Assembly (NCBI RefSeq): GCF_013322225.1
Contig: NZ_JAAMFB010000019.1
Coordinates: forward strand, 62,001-126,000
Reading direction: 5' to 3'
DNA from: Agrobacterium larrymoorei
GTDB lineage: Bacteria > Pseudomonadota > Alphaproteobacteria > Rhizobiales > Rhizobiaceae
DNA: 64,000 nt
Shown here: in pieces, positions 47,882 through 57,864 of the stretch
How positions within the stretch are numbered: position 1 is the first letter of the stretch
Layout of the letters: every line of letters starts with the position of its first letter
Notes under the pieces: model-generated
The model's input: the letters and a program-made list of their open reading frames with translations, nothing else
Told to the model about the DNA's origin: nothing
Database searches by the model: none
Translations under genes and position numbers: made by a program

Positions 47882-49072
47882 TCAGTGGCCGCTTGCCCCA
47901 TCCGCATGGCGAGCCAGTCTGGAAAGCAACAGCACCACCACATGCAGAAGCGGCAATCCGATGAAGACGCTCGCCAGTCCAGTATGCTCGGCAATGAAGC
48001 CGATGGCCGAAGGAGCGACCAGAATGCCGGAATAGCCCATGGTCGTGACAACCGAAAGACCGATGCCTGGCGCAAGTCCGGGCATGTTACCCGCCGCTGA
48101 AAACGCAATCGGCACCATGTTGGAGATGCCGACGCCAGCCACAGCAAAACCTGCAATCGCGATGATTGAGTTTGGAGCGGCCCCGGCAATCAACAGGCCG
48201 GTGATGGAAATGGCCGAGCATACCTGCAGCGTGCGCACTGCGCCGAAACGATCACGAACCAGATCTCCTGCAAAACGCATGATTGCCATCGTCAGGGAAA
48301 AAGCGGCGAAGGCAAAGCCTGAAAGCGCAACGGAAGCACCGAGTTCATTGCGAAGATAAAGCGCACCCCAATCGAGAATGGCACCTTCGGGAATCATCGA
48401 AAAAAGTGCCATGACACCGATGATCCATGGCAAGGGCGTCAGAGGCAGGCCACCCTTGGCACGCTCTTCTTCAGGATGTGGACGATCAGCAAGAACGCGT
48501 GGCCAGGCGATGGCAAGCAATGCAGCGGCGATAGCCGTTAACACGACGGCGTGGCCGTAAATGCCTATCTTGGTGATCAGGACACCGCCAAGAGCAGCCC
48601 CGATCAATCCACCGAGGCTCCAGAAAGCATGACAGGACGACATGATTGCGCGGCGCATACCGCGTTCCACGGCAACAGCATTGGCATTCATGGCGACATC
48701 CATCGCCCCGGTCAGGCCACCAAACAGAAAGACTGTGAGAACCCCTGCCCAAATGCTGGTCGAAAATGTAATCAGGAGCAGTGTCGGTACGAAAACAAAT
48801 GCGATGGAAAGTGTTACCGTTCGAGACCCAAAGCGGGCGATCTGCGAACCGGCGATGGGCATGCAGGCAAGCGACCCCAGCCCGAATACCAGAATGACAA
48901 GACCGAGTGCGCTTTCACTCAAGGACAGCCGCTTGGCGAATTCCGGTATCATGGGTGCCCATGAGCCCATCATAAAACCGTTCATAAGAAAAAGCAGCGA
49001 AACGCCGAGTCGCGTTCGTGTCATATATGGCGCGCGGGTTTTGACAGCCGTATCGGCCAATTGGTCACCCAT
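47882..49072 (-). CDS. MFS transporter, sugar-efflux or fucose-permease-like
   Basis: A 396-residue membrane protein with about 12 hydrophobic helices. RTRLGVSLLFLMNGFMMGSWAPMIPEFAKRL starts the first helix, and the loop GLGSLACMPIAGSQIARFGSRTV near residues 64-86 is the MFS A-like motif. The family relationships point to the YbjJ/fucose-permease group; direction and substrate are unknown. It follows a DeoR-type regulator gene by 40 bp on the same strand, suggesting a sugar-linked role. AAAGGACC precedes ATG 49072. Confidence 0.85.
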   Translation of the reverse strand: MGDQLADTAVKTRAPYMTRTRLGVSLLFLMNGFMMGSWAPMIPEFAKRLSLSESALGLVILVFGLGSLACMPIAGSQIARFGSRTVTLSIAFVFVPTLLLITFSTSIWAGVLTVFLFGGLTGAMDVAMNANAVAVERGMRRAIMSSCHAFWSLGGLIGAALGGVLITKIGIYGHAVVLTAIAAALLAIAWPRVLADRPHPEEERAKGGLPLTPLPWIIGVMALFSMIPEGAILDWGALYLRNELGASVALSGFAFAAFSLTMAIMRFAGDLVRDRFGAVRTLQVCSAISITGLLIAGAAPNSIIAIAGFAVAGVGISNMVPIAFSAAGNMPGLAPGIGLSVVTTMGYSGILVAPSAIGFIAEHTGLASVFIGLPLLHVVVLLLSRLARHADGASGH

Positions 49073-49112
49073 GGTTCAGGTCCTTTCGAATCAGAGATCC
49101 GCTCCGATGATT

Positions 49113-49886
49113 TCAATCTGGTTGGTAGACTTCGACACGGTTTGCTGTGAAACGGTCGATGAAATGCGGCTCGGCATCACTTTCGAGAACCAGCGATAAT
49201 GGCGCTTTGAGGGGATGAACGTGGAAAGCCGCCCTGTGGCCAAGTTTCTCAGTCGTGACTGCTGCCAATGTGCGCAGGCTTGCAGCACAGGCGAGCCGCT
49301 TGAATACGGCATCCTCGAATACATCCGCCGTCAGCCCATTTTCAAGCGTCAGACCGCACGCGCCCAGTATGCAGAGATCGGGCCGTACCGCTTCGAGCTG
49401 CCGCAAGGCGGTGGTGTCGATTGCAGCGCCGACCGCCGGATCGATCCTGCCGCCGATGACGACCAACTCAATATCTGCGCGGCCTGAAAGTTCGGCAGCG
49501 ATTGTGGGTGTATTGGTCACGACAGTCAGCCGCACATTGGTGGGAATACAACGGGCAATCGCGAGATTGGTAGAACCTGCATCGATGAACACGACCATGC
49601 CATCCAAAAAGAACCGGCTGGCGACACGTCCGAGAGCAGTCTTGCGGTCCATCGATTCCTCGAGGCGATTCTTCAGCGGACTGGTGGTCCCACCCGCCAA
49701 TAGAGCACCGCCATAGACGCGCTCGCATTCACCGCGCGCCGCCATCTCTCGGAGGTCACGGCGAACGGTATCTCCAGAGACCGCAAAACTTTCCGCCAGT
49801 TGGTGCGCAAAGACGCGACCGTTTCGCTGGAGTTCTGCGAGGATTTGCGCCTGGCGCTCACTGACGAATTGATCGATCTTTGACAT
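49113..49886 (-). CDS. DeoR/GlpR family transcriptional regulator
   Basis: A 257-residue repressor. The N-terminal winged helix carries RQAQILAELQRNGRVFAHQL and the recognition helix VSGDTVRRDLREMA near residues 35-48, followed by the family linker ERVYGGAL. The effector domain (DeoRC) starts with KTALGRVASRFFLDGMVVFID and has DAGSTN near 101-106, the site for a phosphorylated sugar. It lies directly upstream of the MFS gene on the same strand and likely controls it. The effector is unknown. Confidence 0.9.
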   Translation of the reverse strand: MSKIDQFVSERQAQILAELQRNGRVFAHQLAESFAVSGDTVRRDLREMAARGECERVYGGALLAGGTTSPLKNRLEESMDRKTALGRVASRFFLDGMVVFIDAGSTNLAIARCIPTNVRLTVVTNTPTIAAELSGRADIELVVIGGRIDPAVGAAIDTTALRQLEAVRPDLCILGACGLTLENGLTADVFEDAVFKRLACAASLRTLAAVTTEKLGHRAAFHVHPLKAPLSLVLESDAEPHFIDRFTANRVEVYQPD

Positions 49887-49947
49887 TTTTACTCAACAGG
49901 AATAATCGTGCACAAACGTGCATAAAACGGAATTCGATTTTTCGCAA

Positions 49948-49978
49948 GCAAAAATGCCCGCTGGAGAGCGGGCATTTT
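49948..49978 (-). terminator. Rho-independent terminator after pyc
   Basis: AAAAATGCCCGC and GCGGGCATTTTT form a 12-bp stem around TCTCCA or its complement; the T runs on both strands make it usable in either direction, serving pyc on the minus strand. Confidence 0.92.
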
Positions 49979-50002
49979 TGCTGGCCGTAGTTTGGTGGGG
50001 AG

Positions 50003-53000
50003 CTATTCGCCGTATGCGATCAGCAAATCCTTGGCGTCGATCTGATCGCTTGGCTTGACGAGAACCTCAGCTATCTTTCCATCACGTTCCGCATGCAGCG
50101 CGGTTTCCATCTTCATGGCTTCGATGGAGAGCAGCACATCTCCTGCCTTAACGTCCTGCCCCGGATTGACGAAGACGCGGGAGATGACACCCGGCATCGG
50201 TGCGCCAACATGGGCAGAATTACCAGGTTCGGCCTTGCGGCGCACGGCAGAACCTGTCGCGCCATGGGCGCGGTTTGGCACCTTGATACGGCGCGGCTGA
50301 CCGTTGATCTCGAAGAAAACGGTGACCATGCCCTTGTCATCCGTACCGGAAGAGGCCTGATTGACGATGACCAGCGTCTTGCCGCGCTCGATATCGGCAA
50401 ACAGTTCCTCGCCATCTTCCATACCGTAGAAATAGGCGGGCGTAGGAAGGACAGACACCGGACCATAGGTTTCGGATGCCAGCGCGAAGTCGGTAAAGAC
50501 CTTCGGGTACATCAGATAGGACGCGAACTCGAAATCATCGACCGAGCGCTCCAGCTTGGTTTCGATCTCCTTGCGCTCCGCATCGAGGTCGGCATCCGTC
50601 AGCAGCGAGCCGGGACGAACCGTGTAGGGCTGTTCGCCCTTCAGTGCTTTCTTCTGCAACGCCTGCGGCCAGCCGCCTGGCGACTGACCGAGATCACCCT
50701 TCAGCATGGAGACGACCGAATCCGGGAAAGACACTTCTTTCTCAGGATTTTCTACATCGGCAACCGTCAGATCCTGAGAGACCATCATCAGCGCCATGTC
50801 ACCGACGACCTTGGACGACGGCGTGACCTTTACAATGTCGCCGAACATCTGGTTGGCGTCGGCATAAGCCTGCGCTACCTCATGCCAACGGCTTTCGAGA
50901 CCGAGCGAGCGGGCCTGCTCCTTGAGATTGGTGAACTGGCCGCCCGGCATTTCATGGAGATAGACTTCGGATGCCGGACCCTTGAGGTCGCTTTCGAAGG
51001 CGGCATATTGATTGCGCACGGCTTCCCAGTAGAAGGAAATCTTGCGAATCCATTCCGCATCGAGGCCTGTGTCGCGTTCGGAACCGGCAAGCGCTTCAAC
51101 GATGGAGCCAAGGCATGGCTGCGACGTGTTGCCGGAAAAGGCATCCATGGCGGCATCCACGGCATCCACACCCGCATCGACCGCCGCGAGAACCGTAGCG
51201 GCCGAGATGCCGGACGTATCATGGGTGTGGAAATGGATCGGCAGGCTAGTTGCTTCGCGCAACGCCTTGAACAGAACCCTGGCAGCCGCAGGCTTCAACA
51301 GACCCGCCATGTCCTTTACGGCAATGATATGCGCCCCCGCCTTTTCCAATTCGGCAGCAAGGTTCGTGTAGTATTTGAGATCGTATTTCGGGCGCGCCGA
51401 ATTCAGCAGGTCGCCCGTATAGCAGATGGTGGCTTCGCAGAGCTTGTTCTCTTCCGCGATTGCGTCCATCGAAACGCGCATGTTTTCCACCCAGTTCAGG
51501 CAGTCGAACACGCGGAACAGATCGACTCCGCCTCTCGCGGCTTGGCGCACGAAGTATTTGACGACGTTGTCCGGATAGTTCTTGTAGCCGACGCCGTTTG
51601 CGCCACGCAGCAGCATCTGCAACAACAGGTTCGGGGCACCTTCGCGGATCAGGGACAAACGCTCCCATGGGTCTTCCGTCAGGAAGCGCATGGAAACATC
51701 GAAGGTTGCGCCACCCCAGCATTCCAGTGAAAGCAGTTGCGGCAAGGCCTTGGCGTAGACATTGGCCACGCGGGCGATATCGTGGGTGCGGACACGGGTG
51801 GCCAGCAGCGACTGGTGACCGTCGCGCATGGTGGTGTCCGTTACCAGAACGCGCTTTTCATTGCGCATCCAGTCAGCAAAACCCTTTGGACCCAGTCTGT
51901 CCAGCAACTGCTTGGTCCCATCCGGCGTCGGTGCGTCGATATAGGGAACGACCGGCTTTGCCGATTTTTCCGACGGCTTTGCGCGACCCTTGGTTTCGGG
52001 GTGCCCATTAACGGTCACGTCGGCCAGATAGGTCAGCAGTTTGGTTGCGCGGTCTTGACGCTTGACCTGCGCAAACAGTTCCGGCGTCGAATCGATGAAG
52101 CGCGTAGTATAAGTATTGTTGCGAAATTTCTCGTGACCGATGATGGCCTCGAGGAAGGTAAGGTTGGTCGCGACACCTCGGATACGGAATTCGCGAAGTG
52201 CACGGTCCATACGGTTGATCGCCTCATCCGGGCGCGGCGCCCAGGCCGTGACCTTGACCAGCAGCGGATCGTAATATCGGGTGATCACAGCACCGGTATA
52301 AGACGTGCCCCCATCCAGACGGATGCCGAAACCCGATGCGGAACGATAGGCGGTGATGCGACCATAGTCGGGAATGAAGTTGTGCTCCGGGTCTTCCGTG
52401 GTGATGCGGCATTGAAGCGCATGGCCATTGAGACGGATATCGCTTTGGGCAGGCACGCCCGATTCCGGTGTGCCAATGGCGGCACCTTCCAGAATATGAA
52501 TCTGTGCCTTGACGATATCGATGCCGGTCACGACTTCGGTGACGGTGTGTTCCACCTGAATACGCGGGTTCACTTCGATGAAGTAGAATTTGCCGGTATC
52601 CGCATCCATCAGATATTCGACGGTGCCTGCGCCAATATAGTTCGTAGCGCCTGCGATTTTCAGCGAATAATTGGCGAGTTCCTCCCGCTGCTCTTCGGAA
52701 AGATAGGGCGCGGGCGCACGCTCGACCACCTTCTGGTTACGTCGCTGGATCGAACAATCGCGCTCAAACAGATGCACGACATTGCCGTGGGTATCGCCGA
52801 GAATCTGACTTTCGACGTGACGCGCACGTTCTACCAGCTTCTCAAGATAAACTTCATCCTTGCCGAACGCCGCTTTCGCCTCACGCTTGGCTTCCGTCAC
52901 CTCGCGGGCAAGATCTTCCTTTTTGCGGATGGCGCGCATCCCTCGACCGCCGCCGCCCCAGGAGGCCTTGAGCATCACCGGATAACCGATCTCCTCGGCC

Positions 53001-53464
53001 ATGCGCTCGACTTCCGACAGATCGTCTGGCAGCGGTTCGGTTGCGGGCACGACTGGTACATTGACCGAAATCGCCAGATTGCGGGCAGCAACCTTGTTGC
53101 CGAGCTGACGCATGGTCTCTGGCGTCGGTCCGATGAACACGATACCCGCTGCCTTGCAGGCTTCTACGAACTCGGGGCTCTCGGACAGAAGGCCGTAACC
53201 GGGGTGGATTGCGTCGGCACCGGAAAGCTTGGCGACACGGATCACCTCCTCGATCGAGAGATAACTTTCGATGGGTCCCATATCCTTGGCAAGATGCGGG
53301 CCTCGACCGACCTGATAGCTCTCGTCCGCCTTGAAACGGTGCAGGGAGAGTTTGTCCTCCTCCGCCCAGATCGCCACCGTTTTTATGCCAAGCTCGTTGG
53401 CCGCGCGAAAGACGCGGATTGCGATCTCGGAACGATTGGCGACGAGAATTTTTGATATTTTCAA
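50003..53464 (-). CDS. pyc: Pyruvate carboxylase
   Basis: A 1153-residue biotin enzyme making oxaloacetate from pyruvate, feeding the TCA cycle and gluconeogenesis. The biotin carboxylase part spans about residues 1-455 with GGGGRGMRAI as ATP loop and EVNPRIQVEHTVTE. The carboxyltransferase part (about 530-1000) carries TTMRDGHQSLLATR and the FHTHDTSG metal ligands. The C-terminal BCCP has EAMKMET with the biotinylated Lys near 1118. I take TTG 53464 as start since GGGAGG lies 6 bases before it and the family N-terminus KISKILVANRSE follows; GTG 53479 is the alternative. Confidence 0.96.
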   Translation of the reverse strand: MKISKILVANRSEIAIRVFRAANELGIKTVAIWAEEDKLSLHRFKADESYQVGRGPHLAKDMGPIESYLSIEEVIRVAKLSGADAIHPGYGLLSESPEFVEACKAAGIVFIGPTPETMRQLGNKVAARNLAISVNVPVVPATEPLPDDLSEVERMAEEIGYPVMLKASWGGGGRGMRAIRKKEDLAREVTEAKREAKAAFGKDEVYLEKLVERARHVESQILGDTHGNVVHLFERDCSIQRRNQKVVERAPAPYLSEEQREELANYSLKIAGATNYIGAGTVEYLMDADTGKFYFIEVNPRIQVEHTVTEVVTGIDIVKAQIHILEGAAIGTPESGVPAQSDIRLNGHALQCRITTEDPEHNFIPDYGRITAYRSASGFGIRLDGGTSYTGAVITRYYDPLLVKVTAWAPRPDEAINRMDRALREFRIRGVATNLTFLEAIIGHEKFRNNTYTTRFIDSTPELFAQVKRQDRATKLLTYLADVTVNGHPETKGRAKPSEKSAKPVVPYIDAPTPDGTKQLLDRLGPKGFADWMRNEKRVLVTDTTMRDGHQSLLATRVRTHDIARVANVYAKALPQLLSLECWGGATFDVSMRFLTEDPWERLSLIREGAPNLLLQMLLRGANGVGYKNYPDNVVKYFVRQAARGGVDLFRVFDCLNWVENMRVSMDAIAEENKLCEATICYTGDLLNSARPKYDLKYYTNLAAELEKAGAHIIAVKDMAGLLKPAAARVLFKALREATSLPIHFHTHDTSGISAATVLAAVDAGVDAVDAAMDAFSGNTSQPCLGSIVEALAGSERDTGLDAEWIRKISFYWEAVRNQYAAFESDLKGPASEVYLHEMPGGQFTNLKEQARSLGLESRWHEVAQAYADANQMFGDIVKVTPSSKVVGDMALMMVSQDLTVADVENPEKEVSFPDSVVSMLKGDLGQSPGGWPQALQKKALKGEQPYTVRPGSLLTDADLDAERKEIETKLERSVDDFEFASYLMYPKVFTDFALASETYGPVSVLPTPAYFYGMEDGEELFADIERGKTLVIVNQASSGTDDKGMVTVFFEINGQPRRIKVPNRAHGATGSAVRRKAEPGNSAHVGAPMPGVISRVFVNPGQDVKAGDVLLSIEAMKMETALHAERDGKIAEVLVKPSDQIDAKDLLIAYGE

Positions 53465-53575
53465 GACGGCCTCCCACAAACCTTAGCAAGCAAGATCAGA
53501 TGCTGCACCGCGAAATTAAGCAGCAAATGTTACACTTGGAAAGGGCGAATATGGCGTTGGCCGTACGCAGCCCGG

Positions 53576-54313
53576 TTAAGCGATAACGCCATACCTGAAC
53601 GCGAGCGCGACAACGTGCTGGCGGTTCCTGGCATTGAGCTTGCGCTGAATGCCATTGATGTACCAGTCCACGGTATGGTTGGAAATCGACAGGCTTTTGC
53701 CGATTTCCGGCGAAGTGAGGCCCTGGGCAAGCAGGGTCAGCACTTCGAGTTCCCGTTTTGTTATCTGCGCTACCGACAAATCCGGAACCGTAAGAACGTC
53801 CTTCAACTGGCCGGAAAGGTCCAGCATCTTCCAGAATGCAGCCCGCATGGCCGCCTCGAATAGCTGGAGTTCGGGGGGCGTGAAGTAGCATCCCTGCCCG
53901 CTGACAAAAACGCCGCCAATAAGCCCGTTTCGACCATGGATAGGAAATGCATAGCCTTCCCGCATTCCCATTCTGGCGGCATCCTGAAAAAGTTTGGCGG
54001 CTCTTTTGCGGTGGCTGGCTTGAGGAAGAAGACCTATGACATCCCGCCACCGAAACGGCCTCTGCAACAGGCCCAGAGTTCGCTTCACAGGATCGACGGC
54101 GTCGTATTTCTTTGCAGCGTAGATTTCGTGCCAGCCAGAAGGCAGCTTTTCGACCAGCACGGCGCCGTTCAATATCACATCCGCATCTGAGCGACGCGAC
54201 ATCCTGTAATATTCAAACCCGTAATGACGAATTAGCTCAGAAAATGCGGCTAGGAAGCGTTCACGGCTTGCGCCCTCGTCACACACAGACAAGAATTGTA
54301 AGACGTTATGCAT
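53576..54313 (-). CDS. LuxR-family transcriptional regulator with autoinducer-binding domain (LuxR solo)
   Basis: A 245-residue protein. The N-terminal domain keeps five acyl-homoserine-lactone pocket residues at TraR-like spacing: Trp61, Tyr65, Asp74, Pro75 and Trp89. The C-terminal HTH domain includes ITKRELEVLTLLAQGLTSPEIGKSL near residues 184-208, with the invariant Glu, Leu and Gly. There is no luxI-type synthase nearby, so it is an orphan receptor. It stands between pyc and chvA, divergent from chvA across 354 bp, and could act on chvA, but no lux-box is certain. Confidence 0.9.
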   Translation of the reverse strand: MHNVLQFLSVCDEGASRERFLAAFSELIRHYGFEYYRMSRRSDADVILNGAVLVEKLPSGWHEIYAAKKYDAVDPVKRTLGLLQRPFRWRDVIGLLPQASHRKRAAKLFQDAARMGMREGYAFPIHGRNGLIGGVFVSGQGCYFTPPELQLFEAAMRAAFWKMLDLSGQLKDVLTVPDLSVAQITKRELEVLTLLAQGLTSPEIGKSLSISNHTVDWYINGIQRKLNARNRQHVVALAFRYGVIA

Positions 54314-54667
54314 CTATAGAAGACCCTGAAAAAACGAGACAACATTGACGCTTTCGAGGGAAGTCTTCCTCCTGGGCACTTCATGCGGCCCGGATCATCG
54401 CCAGTCCAAACATTTACGTCATAAAGTTATCATTGGTTAAAACCATTCCGCGAAATCTTGCAGTTTGGCAGCCAAAGCCAAATTCGTCATGATAGTGGAT
54501 GATTTTTTGAGTTACCACCCCGACACAGACATCCGTTAAGCGGCCATTCATGTGGAAAATGCGATAAAACAACAGCTTGCATTACCGGAAGACGCTTCTG
54601 CACATGCATGGGAGGGGCTGTGCGAAGAAGCCCACTCCAAAACTGGTATGAAGACGGGATTTGGGAA
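54314..54667. other. Intergenic region between the LuxR solo and chvA, with a short palindrome
   Basis: A 354-bp AT-rich divergent region. TGGTT (54434-54438) AA AACCA (54441-54445) is a perfect 12-bp palindrome roughly midway and a candidate binding site. I see no lux-box consensus, no small gene and no terminator in the remainder. Confidence 0.55.
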
Positions 54668-56449
54668 TTGACACTGTTTCAGGTTTACATGCGCGCCATG
54701 CGCTATCTGGCCACCAACAAGTGGCGGGTCGCAGTCGTCGTTGTTGCGAACGTCATCCTCGCGGCCATCACCATCGCTGAACCCATCTTGTTCGGACGCA
54801 TTATCGATGCGATTTCCTCCGGATCGAATGTCACGAACATCCTGATCCTTTGGGCGGCGTTCGGCGTTTTCAACACTGTTGCATACGTCGCAGTCGCGCG
54901 TGAAGCGGACCGTCTGGCGCATGGTAGACGCGCATCCCTTCTTACGGAAGCCTTTGGCCGCATTATCTCCATGCCGCTTTCCTGGCATCACCAGCGCGGT
55001 ACGTCGAACGCGCTGCATACGCTGCTGCGCGCAAGCGAAACATTGTTCGGGCTATGGCTCGAATTCATGCGCACCCATCTGGCGACATTCGTGGCGCTTG
55101 CCTTCCTTATTCCTACAGCCATCGCGATGGACGTTCGCCTTAGTATCGTGCTGATCGCGCTTGGAACTGTTTATTGGTTCATCGGCAAATGGGTGATGAA
55201 CAGAACGAAGGAAGGTCAGGCTTCCGTCGAGGAGCATTACCACTCCGTATTTGCCCATGTGAGCGATTCCATCAGCAACGTATCAGTGCTCCACAGCTAC
55301 AACCGTATCGAAGCGGAAACCAAGGCGCTGAAATCCTTCACCGAGCGTCTGCTGAGCGCCCAATATCCAGTGCTCGATTGGTGGGCATTGGCAAGCGCGC
55401 TGAACCGTACCGCCTCCACCCTTTCGATGATGATCATTCTGATTATCGGTACGATTCTCGTACAGAAAGGCGAGTTGCGCGTAGGTGACGTTATTGCCTT
55501 CATCGGCTTCGCGAACCTGCTGATTGGCCGTCTTGACCAGATGCGGGCCTTTGCCACGCAAATTTTCGAGGCTCGTGCCAAGCTTGAGGATTTCTTCAAA
55601 CTCGAAGATTCCGTTCAGGAGAGGGAAGAGCCGAAAGGCGCCAAGGAACTTGGTCACGTCGAAGGAACAGTCGAGTTTCGCGATGTCAATTTCGGCTTCG
55701 CCAACACGAAGCAGGGCGTCCATGACGTCTCGTTCGTGGCCCACGCCGGCCAGACGGTCGCCATCGTCGGACCGACCGGCGCGGGAAAGACTACGCTGAT
55801 CAATCTTCTCCAGCGCGTCTATGATCCGAGCTCGGGTCAGATTCTCGTTGACGGCATCGACATTTCAACCGTCACACGCCAGTCGCTTCGTCATTCCATC
55901 GCCACCGTGTTCCAGGATGCCGGCTTGCTAAACCGATCCATCCGCGACAACATACGTCTCGGTCGTGATACGGCAACGGACGACGAAGTTGCGCAGGCAG
56001 CGGCCGCAGCGGCAGCGACAGACTTTATCGATAGTCGCCTCAATGGCTATATGACGCAGGTTGGCGAACGCGGAAACCGGCTGTCCGGCGGCGAGCGCCA
56101 GCGTATTGCCATCGCCCGTGCCGTCCTGAAGAATGCGCCAATCCTCGTTCTCGATGAAGCGACCAGTGCGCTCGACGTGGAGACCGAAGCACGCGTCAAG
56201 GACGCTGTCGATGCTCTGCGCAAGGATCGCACGACATTCATCATCGCCCACCGTCTTTCGACGGTACGCGACGCCGACCTCGTGCTGTTCATGGACAATG
56301 GCCGCGTTATCGAGAAGGGCACATTCGATGAACTGAGCCTGCGCGGCGGTCGCTTTACGTCACTGTTGAGGGCAAGCGGACTCGTCGGTAACGACGAGAA
56401 ATCCAGCGCTCCGAACGTCGTGCCACTGAGACAGGCCGATCACGCCTGA
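54668..56449 (+). CDS. chvA: Cyclic beta-1,2-glucan ABC exporter, fused permease-ATPase
   Basis: A 593-residue exporter (ChvA of Agrobacterium, NdvA of Sinorhizobium) that moves cyclic beta-1,2-glucan to the periplasm. The first 320 residues hold six membrane helices, with NVILAAITIAEPILFGRIID and READRLAHGRRASLLTEAFG matching ChvA/NdvA closely. The ATPase part has GPTGAGKTTLINLLQRVYDP, signature LSGGERQRIAIARA and ILVLDEATSALD. Such glucans are needed for osmotic adaptation, attachment and virulence or nodulation. I take TTG 54668 as start (LTLFQVY), which matches family length near 588; upstream codons show no similarity. Confidence 0.95.
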   Translation: MTLFQVYMRAMRYLATNKWRVAVVVVANVILAAITIAEPILFGRIIDAISSGSNVTNILILWAAFGVFNTVAYVAVAREADRLAHGRRASLLTEAFGRIISMPLSWHHQRGTSNALHTLLRASETLFGLWLEFMRTHLATFVALAFLIPTAIAMDVRLSIVLIALGTVYWFIGKWVMNRTKEGQASVEEHYHSVFAHVSDSISNVSVLHSYNRIEAETKALKSFTERLLSAQYPVLDWWALASALNRTASTLSMMIILIIGTILVQKGELRVGDVIAFIGFANLLIGRLDQMRAFATQIFEARAKLEDFFKLEDSVQEREEPKGAKELGHVEGTVEFRDVNFGFANTKQGVHDVSFVAHAGQTVAIVGPTGAGKTTLINLLQRVYDPSSGQILVDGIDISTVTRQSLRHSIATVFQDAGLLNRSIRDNIRLGRDTATDDEVAQAAAAAAATDFIDSRLNGYMTQVGERGNRLSGGERQRIAIARAVLKNAPILVLDEATSALDVETEARVKDAVDALRKDRTTFIIAHRLSTVRDADLVLFMDNGRVIEKGTFDELSLRGGRFTSLLRASGLVGNDEKSSAPNVVPLRQADHA

Positions 56450-56732
56450 TTGCACACCTCCCGACATCACCGAGAGGCGATGCCGGGAGAGGTACGCAAA
56501 GAGCGATACAGGGGCAACAATTCCTAAGAAGAGTTCTGGCCCTGATGGCGCGAACGTCTTCATTTCCCGGTGATAAAGCGGCTATGCAACTCCCAAAAAG
56601 CTGGCCCGGTGCTGTTGATCGAATATTCCGATTTGAGCACCCTATTTGGAATTTGCTCCGTTGGCGTGTGGCTTCGACGCCTATACCTCTCGAACGCTAG
56701 GTTTATTGGCTTCGGTATAAAGAGGGCTCAAG

Positions 56733-57707
56733 GTGTCAAAAAAAGATTTTTATCGTTCACTGAAATATTCTGTAATCATAGGTGGGCTCTCCCCACTTCT
56801 CTTTGCATCGAACGTGTTTGCATCGGGATGCGGGAACACCTTTGAGGCGGGGCGCAGCAGCTTCGAGCTCACCTCCGGCGGGCAAACCCGCACCGTCGTC
56901 TACTTTGTTCCCTCCAATTATAGCGGCCATCAAAAAGTGCCCGCTGTGCTGGATTTTCATGGCAGCACCAGCACCGCAGATGAGCAGATGGACCGAAGCG
57001 AGTGGGAGCGGGTTGCAGAGCGCGAAGGCTTTATCGCAGTGGCGCTCCAAGGTGCAATACCGAGCACCAAGCCCGGCACGTTTAGCTGGAACATACCAGG
57101 TGTAACGAAGGGCGATGGACCAGATGACATCCGCTTCATCAACGATGCAATCACCGCGCTTTCGGAGCGATTTTGTATAGACGAGACGAAGGTCTATGGC
57201 ACCGGCTATTCCGGTGGCGCACGTTTGCTTTCTCAATATATTTGCAATGGAGAAACAGGCTTTGCCGCTGCCGGTTTCGTGGCAGGACTGCGGGCGGGTT
57301 ATCCAAAAGATGACAACGGAAAATGGCACCCCGACGCGGCAACTTGCACACCGAAAGCTACCCTCTCCTTTATTGCCTTTGCGGGGGCGAAAGACGCGAT
57401 CAATCCCTATGATGGCGGTGGCCGCCCCTATTGGCAATACGGCGCACAAGCGGCACTTGATCGCTGGGTGCAGTTAAATGGTTGCACCGCAAAGCCGACC
57501 ATTGAAAACAAAGGTCAGCTGACACTGTCGCAATATGACGATTGCAAAGAAGGCGCTCGGATAGCTTCTTACGTCATAGCGGATGCAGGCCATACCTGGC
57601 CTTCGAGCACCGCGATGCTGCGTATCCAGAACATTGTGGGGAAGGTTTCTCACGAAGTGAATGCGACCGACGAGATATGGTCATTCTTCAAAGCAACGGA
57701 AAACTGA
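56733..57707 (+). CDS. Secreted alpha/beta-hydrolase, PHB depolymerase/feruloyl esterase-like (LpqC type)
   Basis: A 324-residue exported enzyme. The signal peptide runs to about residue 31 (LLFASNVFAS). The oxyanion motif is VLDFHGSTS near 70-78, the nucleophile Ser lies in GTGYSGGARL near 156-165, the Asp is in FAGAKDAINP near 218-227 and the His in VIADAGHTWPS near 287-297, so a full triad is present. Related proteins hydrolyse short polyester or phenolic esters; the substrate is not known. The start is GTG 56733 with AGAGGG nine bases upstream. It stands alone downstream of chvA. Confidence 0.85.
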   Translation: MSKKDFYRSLKYSVIIGGLSPLLFASNVFASGCGNTFEAGRSSFELTSGGQTRTVVYFVPSNYSGHQKVPAVLDFHGSTSTADEQMDRSEWERVAEREGFIAVALQGAIPSTKPGTFSWNIPGVTKGDGPDDIRFINDAITALSERFCIDETKVYGTGYSGGARLLSQYICNGETGFAAAGFVAGLRAGYPKDDNGKWHPDAATCTPKATLSFIAFAGAKDAINPYDGGGRPYWQYGAQAALDRWVQLNGCTAKPTIENKGQLTLSQYDDCKEGARIASYVIADAGHTWPSSTAMLRIQNIVGKVSHEVNATDEIWSFFKATEN

Positions 57708-57817
57708 CATTTTCGGTACAGCGAGGATAGAACGTCAACCACTGTGACAGCAGGCACCTGCGTCTAGGCGCACGGTTATTGAAGAACTGCTGAAATATTT
57801 TCCGCCGTAAACGCATT

Positions 57818-57848
57818 GGAGCGTTTCCTTGTTAAAGAGAAACGCTCC
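57818..57848 (-). terminator. Perfect inverted repeat after the TrcR gene
   Basis: GGAGCGTTTC (57818-57827) and GAAACGCTCC (57839-57848) form a 10-bp stem with an 11-base loop, 16 bp past the trcR stop on the minus strand. No clear T run follows, so termination strength is uncertain. Confidence 0.6.
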
Positions 57849-57864
57849 GCAAATCATGCGACGA

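Noticed and set aside
50093-53455. Two long open frames (545 and 572 codons) antisense to pyc
   Set aside because: Same reason: high-GC third positions of pyc keep the opposite strand free of stops; the products resemble no known family.
54314-54667. A lux-box for the LuxR solo in the chvA promoter region
   Set aside because: Only a short TGGTT/AACCA palindrome is present; it does not fit an 18-20 bp lux-type box well enough to call.
56458-56493. Imperfect CTCCCG...CGGGAG hairpin behind chvA
   Set aside because: Several mismatches and no T run; could be a weak terminator but not supported enough to list.
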